From NCBI RefSeq assembly GCF_017916325.1, contig NC_090161.1, forward strand, positions 707,001 to 771,000: a stretch of 64,000 nucleotides of DNA. Reading direction: 5' to 3'. Positions 39,701 to 49,920 of the stretch are shown here, in pieces. Position numbers and translations under genes: made by a program. The stretch is from Leishmania martiniquensis (lineage: Eukaryota > Euglenozoa > Kinetoplastea > Trypanosomatida > Trypanosomatidae). A model generated the notes under the pieces. The model made no database searches, was not told where the DNA came from, and saw nothing but the letters and a program-made list of their open reading frames with translations. Every line of letters starts with the position of its first letter. Within the stretch, counting starts at the first letter, position 1.

Positions 39701-40232
39701 ACAGGAGACGGAGGCAAATGGGCCGAGAGAGGGGGTGGGAGCATATGTGACATGGGGCGCAGATGAGGGGGGGCGGTATGCGGTGAGGAAGCGGGGAAAA
39801 AAGAGGGGTACACGCACACACACAGACAGACAGACGCACATGTGTGTGTGTGTGCGAAGAGGAGCACCTGCACGCACAGATTCCATTTCCCTCTTGTCTC
39901 AGCGTGTGGCCAACACACCACCACAACAGCCAAAAAGGGGGCGGAGCATAGAATGCATCGTCCATCTGCTTTCTCACAGCCGTTGCGCGCGTTATGCCGC
40001 CTTGCCTTCCTCTCCCCTCCTCCGTAGACACATTCGCGAACTTCAGGAACGAAAGAAAGAGGGAGGCCTGATAAGCACAAGAGCGAAGGGGGAGGGGTGA
40101 CAGCGGCACCTGCAGCGACGAGGCTGTCCACGGCAGGGCAGCAACCGCACCAATAACAAAAGGAGGGAAAAGTAATCGACATCGCAGTGGGACGGCAAAC
40201 CGGACGATGACGGGGGCGGGTGTTGGTGGGGA

Positions 40233-40252
40233 GGCACACACACACACACACA
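40233..40252. repeat. (CA)n microsatellite
   Basis: CA run in the gene-poor stretch, following a GGGCGGGTGTTGGTGGGG segment. Confidence 0.85.
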
Positions 40253-41320
40253 ATAGAGGCGGCTGCTACGAGCTTGTTGAGTGTGGGTGCGTGCGGCTGC
40301 GACTAGGGGGGGTCTTTTCTGTATCTGCGTACGTGCGGAGTCAAGTAAACTCCACGCAGCCACAAGGGGGGGCGTGCGTGCGAGGCGCAAGGTAACGCAA
40401 AGAGGCGACATCGGCGGTGAAGGAGCTGCACGCATTCGCTCTCGCACTCTTTCCCTGCTTGCGTCGCTCTTTTCCCTCCAGTCTATTGCCATCTTCCCAA
40501 CTTTCCTCGTCGCTCGCTCTTTCGCCAACACCGCTGCTGCCGCCTTGTTCTAGCCGAGAAGCTCTAAGGAGAAACAGAGCCTTCAACGCCATTCGCTGTA
40601 TACGTAAGCTCGAGAAAAATAAGCCGTGCATTGGCAGGGGCCGAAGCTGATGAGCACACCATCGCACAGTCGCACCTACGGGGACGCGCACGCGCCCGCC
40701 CGCCATCGCGACTGCGCGCGTGCGTGCCTCGATGAGTGAGTAACACAGGTGGATAGGCCGTCACAGAGGCGTGTGGGAGAGGAAATGAAAAGCGAACTGC
40801 TGCTGAAGTCTACGAAAGAGAGAGAGAGCGATGGGGTGATCGGCAACACGTACACGTGTGGGGCGGATGCACAGGTGATCGTGCACTCCCTCAAAGGCGG
40901 CAGCCGCAGCAGACTTCTCTCTCTCTTCGTGCTCTACGTCGCGCTCCCCTCGCTCATCCCCAAACTTCTCCTCAGCGACCGCCGTTGTTCTCTCCAGTCT
41001 GCGCGTGTGCCAGAGACGGACCCCGCTAAACCGCGAGGGCCATAATCTCTGCCCCCTCCCCCTCCCCCTGCTTGCACTGTGAGGTTAGCCCCCCACCCCC
41101 TCCCCTCTTCTGCCCAACGCTCACCCTCCGGCCACCCCTTTTCTCTGTCTCCTCGTAATGCGTTTTTTTGTGTTCGCACGCGCCACAAACGAATTCGCCG
41201 ATGAAACGTACGACGCGCGAGAGAAATCTGCATCAAAAGCGCCTTACAAAAACGCCTTCCACACCGCACCGTCATCATTTCGGGGGCGGGACAAACACAA
41301 ACAAGCACACACATTCGCAT

Positions 41321-41378
41321 CTTTGCTGTTTTTTTTTCTTCCGCTGCGAACACCCCTCCCCCACCCCCCTCACCCCAG
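41321..41378 (+). promoter_or_regulatory. Probable trans-splice acceptor of the 226-residue gene
   Basis: A T-run (41329-41338) and a C-rich tract are followed by the first AG at 41377-41378. No AG occurs between the T-run and this site. The ATG is 115 bases further on. Confidence 0.65.
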
Positions 41379-41493
41379 GCCTGGACCCCTAAGCGAGGGA
41401 TCCATTCTCGTCACTGTCGCCTACCCCAGGTTACTTCCCCTCCTTCCTCTTCGTGTCAAGCCATCCACACCAAAAGCTGCCCCCCTGTGAACC

Positions 41494-42174
41494 ATGCCGA
41501 CTTCTGTGCGCAGTGCCAACAGTGAGAACCGCAAGAGAACGGCTGGGAGTAGCGACGGCGAAGGCAGTGATCGCATCATCGACGGGCTCCGCTACCCCCG
41601 GCCGGAGCGCCAGATCGATCAGTTTGGGTTCGAACTGACCACCCACCGGTTGCATTTTCACGGCCGTGATTGGGATATCCCGCTGACGCGGAAGCGCGAT
41701 GAGCTGACCAAAGCCTTCTTACTCGATGCCGCGGCCGCTGCGAACGAGCCGGACAACAACATCCGCAACCTTCGCTTCATCGTGACGCCGACGCACCTCG
41801 ACGCGAAGATGATGGTGCGCCACAAAGCCCACGTATCGAAGTACGAGGTGCAGAAAATGTTGTCCACCGCCAAGTGGTCGCATGTGAAGGCGCTCTATGA
41901 GCCGAGAAAGAAAATGCGGAGGCCAAATAGGCTCGCTGTAGCCGGCAACCGCAATGGAGGAGCCCAAGACGACCAGCCGATGCTTGGTGCGAACCGGCGG
42001 ACGGCGTCGCACAACCTTAGCTTCTTCGGTCGCGCGAATGTCGGTGCCGAGGGGCCTGAATTCGAGGACCACGCAGACGCTGACGAGGAGCCCGTCGCTT
42101 ACGAGCATCAGCAGGACGCAAAGGAGAGGCGCACAACGAGCCATCTCTTCATCTCTGTCGGCCTCGCCGCGTAG
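41494..42174 (+). CDS. Small single FAZ1-domain protein
   Basis: A 226-residue protein starting MPTSVRSANSENRKR. Residues ~48-138 carry one diverged FAZ1-type domain: HRLHFHGRDWDIPLTRKRDE, then KAFLLDAAAAANEPD, then strands and a final helix, ending WSHVKALYEPRKK. This parallels F-G-x2-W, AF-x2-D-x-A and VWxLY of the giant repeat protein. The N-terminus and the C-terminal ~85 residues are polar and probably disordered, with an acidic patch (DHADADEEP). It is the last member of the cluster that begins at 17017. Function unknown; likely shares location with its paralogues. Confidence 0.76.
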   Translation: MPTSVRSANSENRKRTAGSSDGEGSDRIIDGLRYPRPERQIDQFGFELTTHRLHFHGRDWDIPLTRKRDELTKAFLLDAAAAANEPDNNIRNLRFIVTPTHLDAKMMVRHKAHVSKYEVQKMLSTAKWSHVKALYEPRKKMRRPNRLAVAGNRNGGAQDDQPMLGANRRTASHNLSFFGRANVGAEGPEFEDHADADEEPVAYEHQQDAKERRTTSHLFISVGLAA

Positions 42175-44351
42175 ATAGGAGGTTGCCGTGGGGGAGGAAT
42201 AGAAACACGCACACCTAAGAGGTATAGGTTTGAGGAACAACAACCAAAAAAGGGTGAAGCGCGTGGGGGAAGGTCCGAAGAAAGTCGGTGACGCTGATGC
42301 TGGCTCCTCCGTGAGCAATGCCATGTGCACATGATGTAGTACGTATTGATGCCACTGACCTTCCCTGACAGTTCGCGTGTAATGAGCTCCTCATCCCAAC
42401 CCCCAACCCCCCTTTCTTTCTCTGCGTACTCGCACTCGGAGACGCTTTCATGCACCCGTACAGGGCGTCGCTCTGTGGTGCATGCGCAGGTGTATTATAA
42501 AGCCCCTCCCCTCCCCTCCTCTAGCTTCGCCTCTCGGCGTGGCTCGGCATTCATGCGCTTCCCTCCGTCTCGAAAGAGGAGATAAAGGCACGCTTACACA
42601 GACTTACACTTCTGTATGGAGAGCGTCCCCCCGCTGCGTTTCAGTTATTGATTCGCTCTCTCTCTCTCTGTGCGCATGTGTGTGCGTGTGTGTGTGTGGG
42701 GCCGGTGGTACAGTTTGCGAGTGCCTCTTACCGCATTCCCCCCTCCCCCCTCCCCCCATCCGCCTCCGTTTCTTGTGCCGGGTGTTCCGCTCCGTCTCAT
42801 TCGCTTTCACGTCTTTTCCCTCTCGCCCCCCTTCTCCTCACTTGCCGACAGTTTTGCTTTGCGTCTTTGGTTGTGCCTAATGGTCGCGGCTACGAGTTGT
42901 GTTGCTGCCACGCGGTGGCGGCGTGTGGGCCCTCCTCCCCTCCCCTCCCCCGACGAACCCCTCACACTCGCTCAGCCTCTGTGATCGCTTCCCTTTAGTG
43001 TACCCCCCTTTTTTCTTTCCTTCATTGCCGCCGCCCACATCACCTTCCCCGCGCCCTCACTGACACGCCCTTCCCTTTCGTGGACGGAAAAAATGCGGTC
43101 GTCAGCAAATGGTGATGATCTCGCGCACGTGTGCCAGCCCGCTTTCTTACGCCCCACGTCACTTACATGGTGTCACGGACTTGTTGGATGCGCCGTCTCC
43201 GTCGAGCGCTGGCAGCGGCGTGTCGCCTCCCTGCCGTGCACCTCTGCCTTCTCCAACCCCCTCCCCTCCACTCCCCTACCACTCAGGCTTGCGGCTGGCT
43301 TGTGCGTGCTAGAGCTCATCTACGTGTCTCTGATGACGTTGTGTGTCTGACATGCAACGGTGTACACTTACAGGGGAAAGGGAGGCGGGGAGAGAGGGAC
43401 GCTCAGGCATGCAAAGCCGCGCTCACCTGTAGCCCGAGAGAGTGCCAGTGATCTCGCCTCCAGTGACAGGAGCGAAGCAGCGTAACCGTGAGGGGGAAAA
43501 AGGCATATAAGGACGGATCGAGCGGAGAGGACACGCGCACCCTGCAAGAATGCGGGCGAGGGAAAAAGGGGACGCGTCGTATCGCGTACTGAGGAGGTAC
43601 GGAAGAAGATATGTGGCAAGGGTGTCTTTGCATGACGACCTTTCGCTTCACTTCTTCTCCCAAGGCCGGCCGCTTTTTCCTCCTGCTTTGGGCGCTCTGT
43701 ATTCATGTGCGAAGAGGTGTTGCCCTCACGGAGCGGATCTTGAGAGGCGCTCGCGGTGTGCGCGCGTGAAGCTGTGCGCCCCCCCGGTGGGGGGTAGCGA
43801 TTCAGTTTGAACTCAAAGTAAACCCAGCGCCACCCATCGTCATGCCATCGGGGGCGCACTGCTCTACCGCCTTTTTTGGGAGGTCGCCTCCTTTCCACCG
43901 CCACTCTTCAGCATCCTCTTCACCCTTTTTCGCGTACACTTCCACAATGGTCGCCGAGGCATATGCACAGCCTTATCCTGCACAAGGACGCTTCGTTACA
44001 TTCACGCACACGTCGCCTATACAGCCAAGCAACACATCACAACGGTTGTGAGGCGACCATAAAAGGGACGGCTGCCACCACACGCACATGCAGACGCTCG
44101 ATCAGTAGATGATACATAACTACATATAAATATATCGTTGGCTGCATCCCCATTCTCAGGCACAGGCCACCGACTCGTACTTCCTGCGGGCTCCCGTGTA
44201 GTCATACAGGAGAGAGTTTCTACCTTACTCCCCCTTCCACTGTGCTGCAGGGGCCCGTCGCCAATCGCCGGTCCGCACGTCACGGCATCGGCGGTGGTAT
44301 TGTGTGTGAGGGTGTGCCTTTCGCGCCGGCACTTGGGCTCAAGCCGCAGCA
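42175..44351 (+). other. Spacer upstream of the OvoA-like methyltransferase gene
   Basis: About 2.2 kb without a supported gene. It has a CT/TG run at 42655-42698 and C/T-rich tracts to about 43080, and is more mixed after that. A small AT-rich patch lies at 44108-44137. The best acceptor is at 44249-44250. Confidence 0.6.
44222..44250 (+). promoter_or_regulatory. Probable trans-splice acceptor of the methyltransferase gene
   Basis: ACCTTACTCCCCCTTCCACT then GTGCTGCAG, with AG at 44249-44250, 101 bases before the ATG. Confidence 0.6.
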
Positions 44352-45410
44352 ATGCAGCAGCTGCAAGCACGGCTCTCCAACAAGCTCGATGAGCTGACGA
44401 AGGGCTGGGCGCCCGAGCAGCGGAGGCTATACGGCGCTGTGGCCATCACGGCCGTCGTCGCCTCTGGCGCCACGTTGATTGGTGTCAGCGTGGCGCGCCG
44501 GTGCTGTTGCAGGGGTGGTGGCCGTGGGGCGGCTAGTGCGGACCCCGTCCTCTTGGAGAGTCATTCGAAAAGCTCTGACATCTACGAAAGCGATGCATCG
44601 GCGCGCCAGTACATGGAGTTCCACTACACCCCGTCACGTGAGAGCTACACTCAGCGGCTGCGGTCTGTGAGCGAGGCGTACGACTTCCCCACGCGCGTCG
44701 CCTGCAAGTTCCGCACCTACGTGCAGCCAGGCAAGCGCAAGCTGCGCGGGCTCGACATCGGCTGCGCCACTGGCGCCTCGGTGCTGGAAATGTCCAAGCT
44801 GTTCGACGGCGGTGTCATTGGCATAGACTACTCAGAGGTGTTTATTCATCTTGCTAAGGAGGTGGTGAGCCAGCCGGCCTCGGGCAAGAAGGTGGCTTAC
44901 ACCGCCCCCGTTCAGGGCGAGATCACGGAGGCGCGCGAGCTGGAGCTGTCCCCTGCCGTGCGGCCAGAGCGTTGCGATTTCTACGCCGGCGACGCCATGA
45001 ACATGTTCGAGGAGGACCAAAAGATCTCAGTGACGACGTCGCGTCTCTACCCTGAGGTAAAGTACTGGCAGGCGAAGAAGGGCGAGACATTCGACGGCAT
45101 ATTATGCCTTAATCTGATTGACCGCGTGCCAGACCCGCAGCGCCTGCTCGACAGCTTTCCGCGGCTGCTGGCGAAGGACGGCATCCTTATCCTCGCAGAC
45201 CCATACTCGTGGTGGGAGGACGCGACGGAGAAGTCACGCTGGCTAGGCGGCCGCAAAAAAGACGGCGTGCGCAGCGAGGAGGCGGTGAAGACGGCCTTGG
45301 CGGGGAAGCTGGAGCTCCTGAGCGAATCGGAGGAGGCTTTCCTCATCCGCGATCACATTCGCCACTATCAGCTGGGCTTCTCCCACTGCACCGTGTGGCG
45401 CAAGAGGTAG
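44352..45410 (+). CDS. Membrane-anchored stand-alone homologue of the OvoA C-terminal (4-mercaptohistidine N1-) methyltransferase
   Basis: A 352-residue protein. Residues ~26-48 form one hydrophobic segment, followed by CCCRGG, which would place a membrane anchor ahead of the enzyme. From residue ~75 it is a class I SAM-dependent methyltransferase: motif I is LDIGCATGASVLEM (134-147) and the acidic strand end is GVIGIDYSE. Several motifs match the methyltransferase half of OvoA, the ovothiol A synthase: YESDASARQYMEFHY, LNLIDRVPDP (253 on), ADPYSWWEDAT (282 on), then RWLGGRKKDG, FLIRDHIRHYQLGFSH and a final TVWRKR. OvoA normally also carries an N-terminal iron sulfoxide-synthase domain; none is present here. 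Ovothiol occurs in trypanosomatids, so a role in ovothiol N-methylation is plausible. Activity on another imidazole or thiol is possible. Confidence 0.8.
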   Translation: MQQLQARLSNKLDELTKGWAPEQRRLYGAVAITAVVASGATLIGVSVARRCCCRGGGRGAASADPVLLESHSKSSDIYESDASARQYMEFHYTPSRESYTQRLRSVSEAYDFPTRVACKFRTYVQPGKRKLRGLDIGCATGASVLEMSKLFDGGVIGIDYSEVFIHLAKEVVSQPASGKKVAYTAPVQGEITEARELELSPAVRPERCDFYAGDAMNMFEEDQKISVTTSRLYPEVKYWQAKKGETFDGILCLNLIDRVPDPQRLLDSFPRLLAKDGILILADPYSWWEDATEKSRWLGGRKKDGVRSEEAVKTALAGKLELLSESEEAFLIRDHIRHYQLGFSHCTVWRKR

Positions 45411-46600
45411 TGCCGGTGGATGCGCGCACAAATGGCGGCAACGACGGCTGTTCATGGCAGCTGACGCTCCTCTTCTTGGTGCTTTCCCCCTGCTGTGCCC
45501 CTTGTCTTCTCCACCTTTCAGAAGCTCTCAAAAGCGCGCGCGGGGGGATTTCTGGTGGGTACTGAGCGCCGGGGTTGGCCCGCCCGCAACATCGCCACCG
45601 CCGCCTACGTACACACATGGGTCTGAGACGCCGTCTCTCCACTCGAGATGTTTCGCTACTTTTGTTTTCTCCGTTGACGGCACACGCGTGCTGGACGGCT
45701 TCAGACTCAGAGGCACATGCGCACAGGCCCGTACGTGTACTGCCCCCCGGCCTCTCTCCCTCTCCTCACGCCATATCGTCCTTCCACATTCCTTCAGTCC
45801 CACTTTTCCAATAGCAGCAAGCCTACCATCTACGCCTACACGCTTGTGCACACACACATATATATATCTATAAAGTTCACCCGAGTACCCCTCCTCCCAA
45901 ACCCTCGCGCACACTCAGTCACTCAGAAGACGATAACGTAACGCGAAAAATGAAAGGCAAATCAGTAACGGCGAAGGGCTTTCTGTGAAGCATGCGGAGG
46001 AGGCGAAGAGAAACAATGTGGCCGAAAGGGGACTCTGGGGTCTGACCACCCCTTGGCCCTACGCTGCCTCTTCTTCTGGTCGGCTAGCGTCGATGCTCCT
46101 GGACAGCGGGAGAGGATGAGCCCCCCCGTGTGCAGCACACACACACACACACACAGGTCAAGGTTGCCTCACTCACCGCTGCTTTGACATTCCTCTCCAA
46201 ATGCATCGGCCACAATGAAGAGCCTCTGCCTGGTGGGTGCCCTGCACCAGCGTTGCTGGTATCCGATACTGCATAGCTAGAAGAAAAAAAAGGCTGCATG
46301 TCTACCTACCTCGCCCCATCTTGTTCTCCTGGTGTGTCCTTCCATCTCGGCTTTTGGCATCATCGTCGCGCGTGTGCGTTCTTTATCGCCTCCACCAGTG
46401 GCCGTCTCTCGTCTACTCCGTCGACTTGGCCGCCTGCTGGTGAGCTCCCCCTTCCCCATCGCCCTCGCACGGCTTCCAGAGGCGAAGCAGGAGCGTGAAG
46501 AGAGCGAGCGCCTATCGTCGTGGATGGAAGCAGAGGCGAGTCGATCGGTGAAAGGTACACACCCACACCCACACGTGCACTCGAGTACTTCCAGGCGTCG
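45411..46600 (+). other. Spacer upstream of the PHD-finger gene
   Basis: No gene supported. CA/TA run at 45850-45866 and a clean CA run at 46136-46155. The pyrimidine tract 46298-46396 ends with AG at 46397-46398, a candidate acceptor. Confidence 0.6.
46136..46155. repeat. (CA)n microsatellite
   Basis: Uninterrupted CA dinucleotides in the spacer upstream of the PHD-finger gene. Confidence 0.9.
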
Positions 46601-48745
46601 ATGTCGGGGCTGTCGAATCGGCAGTGGAGAGCGCTGGCACAGGCGTACCCCTTTTACCTCGCTGATGACGCGGGTACGGAAGATACTGCTGGTGATCGTA
46701 CACTGGACCGCCACGCGGGCCCGACTCAAAGCGAGTCGGCAGCCTCATCGATATCCTCCGTGGCGGAGTTTGTGCAGTGCGTTGTCCCACGCGTAGCGAA
46801 GGTGTTCCCTGAGGAGCTGCAGGCCTACGAAAGGGGCGGCGAGGGCGGGGGCGCACAAGCGCATCCCAACGGCAATGACTTAGGCCCTGCGTCGCCTTGT
46901 TCCGTCGCTGAAGCTGTGGATGCGCTGCTCGTGTACTTGTTCGGTTGCGCCACATCCGCGCTCTCGAAATGGCCACTGACGAAGCAGCGGAGAACCTTCG
47001 CCTCCGCCTGCTTTGCGCCGCTCATCGCGCCCCTCTCATGCAGTGAGCAGCAGCTGCTAGGGCTCTACCACCGTAAGCAAGAACAGTACACATACGTCTT
47101 GAGAGCTCAGCAGTACCTGCTTGCGGCGTCTCAGCTCGCTGTGCAGACGTTGCAAGATGTGAGCGGCCCAATTCTAGCAGACGCGCCAAGAGGCAGGGGT
47201 GTGTCGCAACAGGGTGTCAGAGAGGCCCTGACCCTCTCCAACTGCGCACACTCCCTTTTTACTGCTGCGCCACAGACAGCATCGTGGCCGCCGCCGCCAG
47301 CGCATGCAGCGGCCAGTGACAACGGCACCTCTGCATGTGCTGCAGACTTCGCCCCGCCTGCCCGCGCCCCCGGTGCGGGTCGCACGAACGGCTGCAGCAC
47401 CATTCCCCTTTTCACGAGGGTACTTTCCAGCGCCCCGAACGCGAGCCACCCACCCGAGGTGTTGGCAGCGGCGGCGCTGCCCGTGGGCGATAGTGGAGCG
47501 ATCTCTGCCTCGCCTCGATACCGCACGAGTGCCGCGCCGTCGCTAATCGTTACAAACCGCTGCGCCGGCTGCCAGGACGCGGGCGGTGATCTTCTTCTCT
47601 GTACCCAATGCGGGGAGGTGCGCCATGAAGCCTGCGGCGGGCCGCACCCGCCACAGCCGCATAGGGTTGACGGGAGGACGGCGACGGTAAATATGTGCAA
47701 GCGTTGCGCTAAGGAGCTTAACTTGTCCAGCAGCTCGTCGAGCCTTCGCAGCACCACCTCCTCAAGCGAGCGTGCGGAGTTGGACGAGTATTTCGGCTTC
47801 GACGACGACGCCAGCAGCCTCTCCGGCTTCATCGTGAATAGCAGCGATGAGGAGGAGGAGGACGGCCTGAGCGCTGACGACGACGGCGGCATTGATGTCA
47901 GCAGTGCTGGTGACAATGGAAAAGGTGAGAGGCGCCGTTCGAAGGGCGCCCCACCGCCGCGGCGGAAAGGCAAGGGCGCTGTTGACGAGCGAATGAGGAG
48001 GCCCGCCACAACCGCCATGGGCGTGGCGCCGGAGGTGCCGCTGGGGTCTTCGGCTTCCCCCACCTCTTCAGCTTCCTCGGGGTCGTCATCGCAGCTGTGG
48101 AGCCGCTCTGCCTCTCTCGACCGCGCCCTCACAGGGGCCGCAACGAGAAAGCGTGAAAAGCGCGGATCCTCAAAGAAGGTGATTACCCGCAGTGACGACG
48201 AGGGTAGTGCCGGGGCTGCAGCGCCGCGGCATGAAGGACGTGGGGAACGTCAGCGAAAGCGGCGCCGCGGGGGCATCGAGGATGCGGAGAAGAAAAATAG
48301 TCAGCGGCCGCGGAAGCGCTCTGGTGGTGACGCTAGCGCTGCCTCTTCCCTGGTGCCAAGCACGCCCTCGACCTCGTCATCCCTACCGACCAAGGAGGCC
48401 TTTTCGCAGCAGCAGACCAGCACACGGGTGCCATCATCATTGCAGAGGCAGGTGCAGGCAAGGCGGGTACCCACGCCCGCTGGTATGAAGAGTACGGCAC
48501 ATTTGCCTCTCGATTGCTGCGGAGCTGATGCGCTGCTGACTCAGCCGCGCCGCACAATGATGCTGGAGTACGAAGAGGAGCTCGGGACGCTTGGCATCGC
48601 TTCGCCTTCGGCATCGGTGGCGCCGAAGGTATCACCACCGTCGTTTTCCCAGCAGTGCCAGGGAGGCAGCGCGAACCGAAGCGCGGGCCGAAAGGGGGCC
48701 ATGAACGTTGCGTCCTCTTCGTCCTCAAGCGATGACAGTGACTGA
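46601..48745 (+). CDS. PHD-type zinc-finger protein
   Basis: A 714-residue protein starting MSGLSNRQWRALAQAYPFYL. The 27 codons before it contain only an in-frame GTG, so 46601 is the first ATG. Residues 321-369 hold a complete C4HC3 PHD finger. Its spacing is C-x2-C-x9-C-x2-C-x4-H-x2-C-x20-C-x2-C, at C321, C324, C334, C337, H342, C345, C366 and C369. Residues before it are mostly helical. After it comes a long disordered part: an acidic stretch (DEEEEDGLSADDDGGID), basic runs such as RKREKRGSSKK and RKRRRGG that could be nuclear-localisation signals, and a final Ser/Asp tail. PHD fingers usually read histone-tail modifications, so a chromatin role in the nucleus is likely. No catalytic domain is visible. 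Confidence 0.75.
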   Translation: MSGLSNRQWRALAQAYPFYLADDAGTEDTAGDRTLDRHAGPTQSESAASSISSVAEFVQCVVPRVAKVFPEELQAYERGGEGGGAQAHPNGNDLGPASPCSVAEAVDALLVYLFGCATSALSKWPLTKQRRTFASACFAPLIAPLSCSEQQLLGLYHRKQEQYTYVLRAQQYLLAASQLAVQTLQDVSGPILADAPRGRGVSQQGVREALTLSNCAHSLFTAAPQTASWPPPPAHAAASDNGTSACAADFAPPARAPGAGRTNGCSTIPLFTRVLSSAPNASHPPEVLAAAALPVGDSGAISASPRYRTSAAPSLIVTNRCAGCQDAGGDLLLCTQCGEVRHEACGGPHPPQPHRVDGRTATVNMCKRCAKELNLSSSSSSLRSTTSSSERAELDEYFGFDDDASSLSGFIVNSSDEEEEDGLSADDDGGIDVSSAGDNGKGERRRSKGAPPPRRKGKGAVDERMRRPATTAMGVAPEVPLGSSASPTSSASSGSSSQLWSRSASLDRALTGAATRKREKRGSSKKVITRSDDEGSAGAAAPRHEGRGERQRKRRRGGIEDAEKKNSQRPRKRSGGDASAASSLVPSTPSTSSSLPTKEAFSQQQTSTRVPSSLQRQVQARRVPTPAGMKSTAHLPLDCCGADALLTQPRRTMMLEYEEELGTLGIASPSASVAPKVSPPSFSQQCQGGSANRSAGRKGAMNVASSSSSSDDSD

Positions 48746-49635
48746 GGAATGAGCGATGAAGAGGGGGCAAGCTTCGCTACTCGATGGCTCCGTGAGGAAG
48801 GTATTCTAAGCCTTTCTTGCTAAAGGCACACCCACACACCTACACGCATGCACACCACATAGGCACGTGCACCTGCCCGAGGTTCGCAGAGCGCAGCGGG
48901 AAGCGGAGTGACATAAGTTCTTGTGAAGCTGCGTCGCAACGGCTTTCTCGCGCCCCTGTGGGATATGTGAGGCCCATGGAGGGTGGTTGAGCTTCCAGTG
49001 TCTGCCACTGAGCAGGTAATGGAGTTGTGTTCAGTACCGCGCCAGCTATTTCAACCACCCACACCCACACCCACACACACAAACACACACTTGCCTTGCG
49101 TTCTCGCGGACGCGAAGAAACGCACAGAAACATCCATGCGCAGCCACCTCGATAGAGATAGAGGGAGAGGCGGTACTCCAGCACCGCCTCGAATGGGCAA
49201 CAGGGCGCGTGTCGGCTTCGCGAACATGCGTGCGCCACTCCCTCGCTCTCCTTGCAGCGGCTTTTTCCTGGCTGCCATCGACTAGGCCACCTGCAGAATG
49301 AGCAGGCGCTTGCTTGACAACTGCGCAACTCTACGCTGTCTTTCGCTTAGCGCTTCTCTCAGCCTGTGCACGACTTTCATCTCCTCATCCCACTCACCCG
49401 TACGAGAAGGGGAAGTGTCCGACTACACGACCAGCTCGATCCGCTTCTTACGCGCTTCCACGTGTGCGTGCGTTCGTGCGCGTCACCCCTCACCTCTCTT
49501 TCGTGGTTGTCCGCACTGCACACGCTTCCACCCGCGCCATCACGCGGCCCCTTTCCTCTTCCTGACCTCTTTTGCTCGCAGTCGCCCTCTCCGCTCCATC
49601 GCCACCCGTACCCCTTCTTTGGCGTTTGTGGCGGG
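48746..49635 (+). other. Spacer upstream of the small basic-protein gene
   Basis: No gene. CA-rich patch at 49058-49090, mixed sequence, then C/T-rich sequence leading to the acceptor at 49580-49581. Confidence 0.65.
49550..49581 (+). promoter_or_regulatory. Strong trans-splice acceptor fixing the start of the small basic protein
   Basis: CTTTCCTCTTCCTGACCTCT, then TTTGCTCGCAG, with AG at 49580-49581, 54 bases before the ATG at 49636. The frame is open for 90 codons upstream of that ATG, but most of that lies before the acceptor. Confidence 0.7.
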
Positions 49636-49920
49636 ATGGGGCGCAGCAACAATCAGCTGCGGCGCAGCGCCAAGGCGCATGGGAAGTCGTTCATTCCAAA
49701 GATGGTGAAGAGCAAGGTGCGCAATCAGAACCGCCGTGTGAAGATTATGGCGGTCAAGAAGGACCCCCGACTGCACAAAAAGCTCTCCTACGACAAGGTT
49801 CACACCAAGTCAGGCAAGATCAGAAGACGCAGGTTTCAGTCCGGCGGCTACAACCACAGCGGCCAGTTTGGGAAAGCTGCTGGGGCAAAGCGGAACGCTG
49901 CGAAGGGGCGGGCGAAGTAG
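49636..49920 (+). CDS. Small, very basic conserved-looking protein (94 aa)
   Basis: A 94-residue protein beginning MGRSNNQLRRSAKAHGKSFI, with about a third Lys plus Arg and almost no acidic residues. Segments such as KSKVRNQNRRVKIMAVKKDP and the tail AGAKRNAAKGRAK suggest RNA or ribosome binding and a nuclear or nucleolar location. I do not recognise a named ribosomal protein; a weak resemblance to small nucleolar proteins of the DUF2423/LLPH kind is possible. The start is supported by the acceptor 54 bases upstream. Codon use matches neighbouring genes. Confidence that this is a real gene is fair; function is unknown. Confidence 0.65.
   Translation: MGRSNNQLRRSAKAHGKSFIPKMVKSKVRNQNRRVKIMAVKKDPRLHKKLSYDKVHTKSGKIRRRRFQSGGYNHSGQFGKAAGAKRNAAKGRAK

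Larger units (their letters stand above)
35978..41493 (+). other. 5.5-kb stretch without a recognisable gene
   Basis: The longest gap in the window. Both strands were read: open frames of 150-250 codons exist but are Ser/Phe/Cys/Val-rich, run through TG/CA repeats and have no domain. It contains TG at 36684-36702, T-runs near 36625, 37528 and 38580, CA at 37344-37360 and 39820-39835, and several pyrimidine-tract/AG pairs. It may hold long UTRs, non-coding RNA or decayed sequence; I see nothing that decides this. Confidence 0.55.

Noticed and set aside
39499..40251. 250-codon - strand open frame in the 5.5-kb gap
   Set aside because: Starts and continues in CA/TG repeats (MCVCVC, HTHTCASVCLCVCV), with no domain and the wrong strand for the array.
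46520..46600. Longer N-terminus for the PHD-finger protein
   Set aside because: The extension begins at a GTG, not an ATG. The first in-frame ATG is at 46601.
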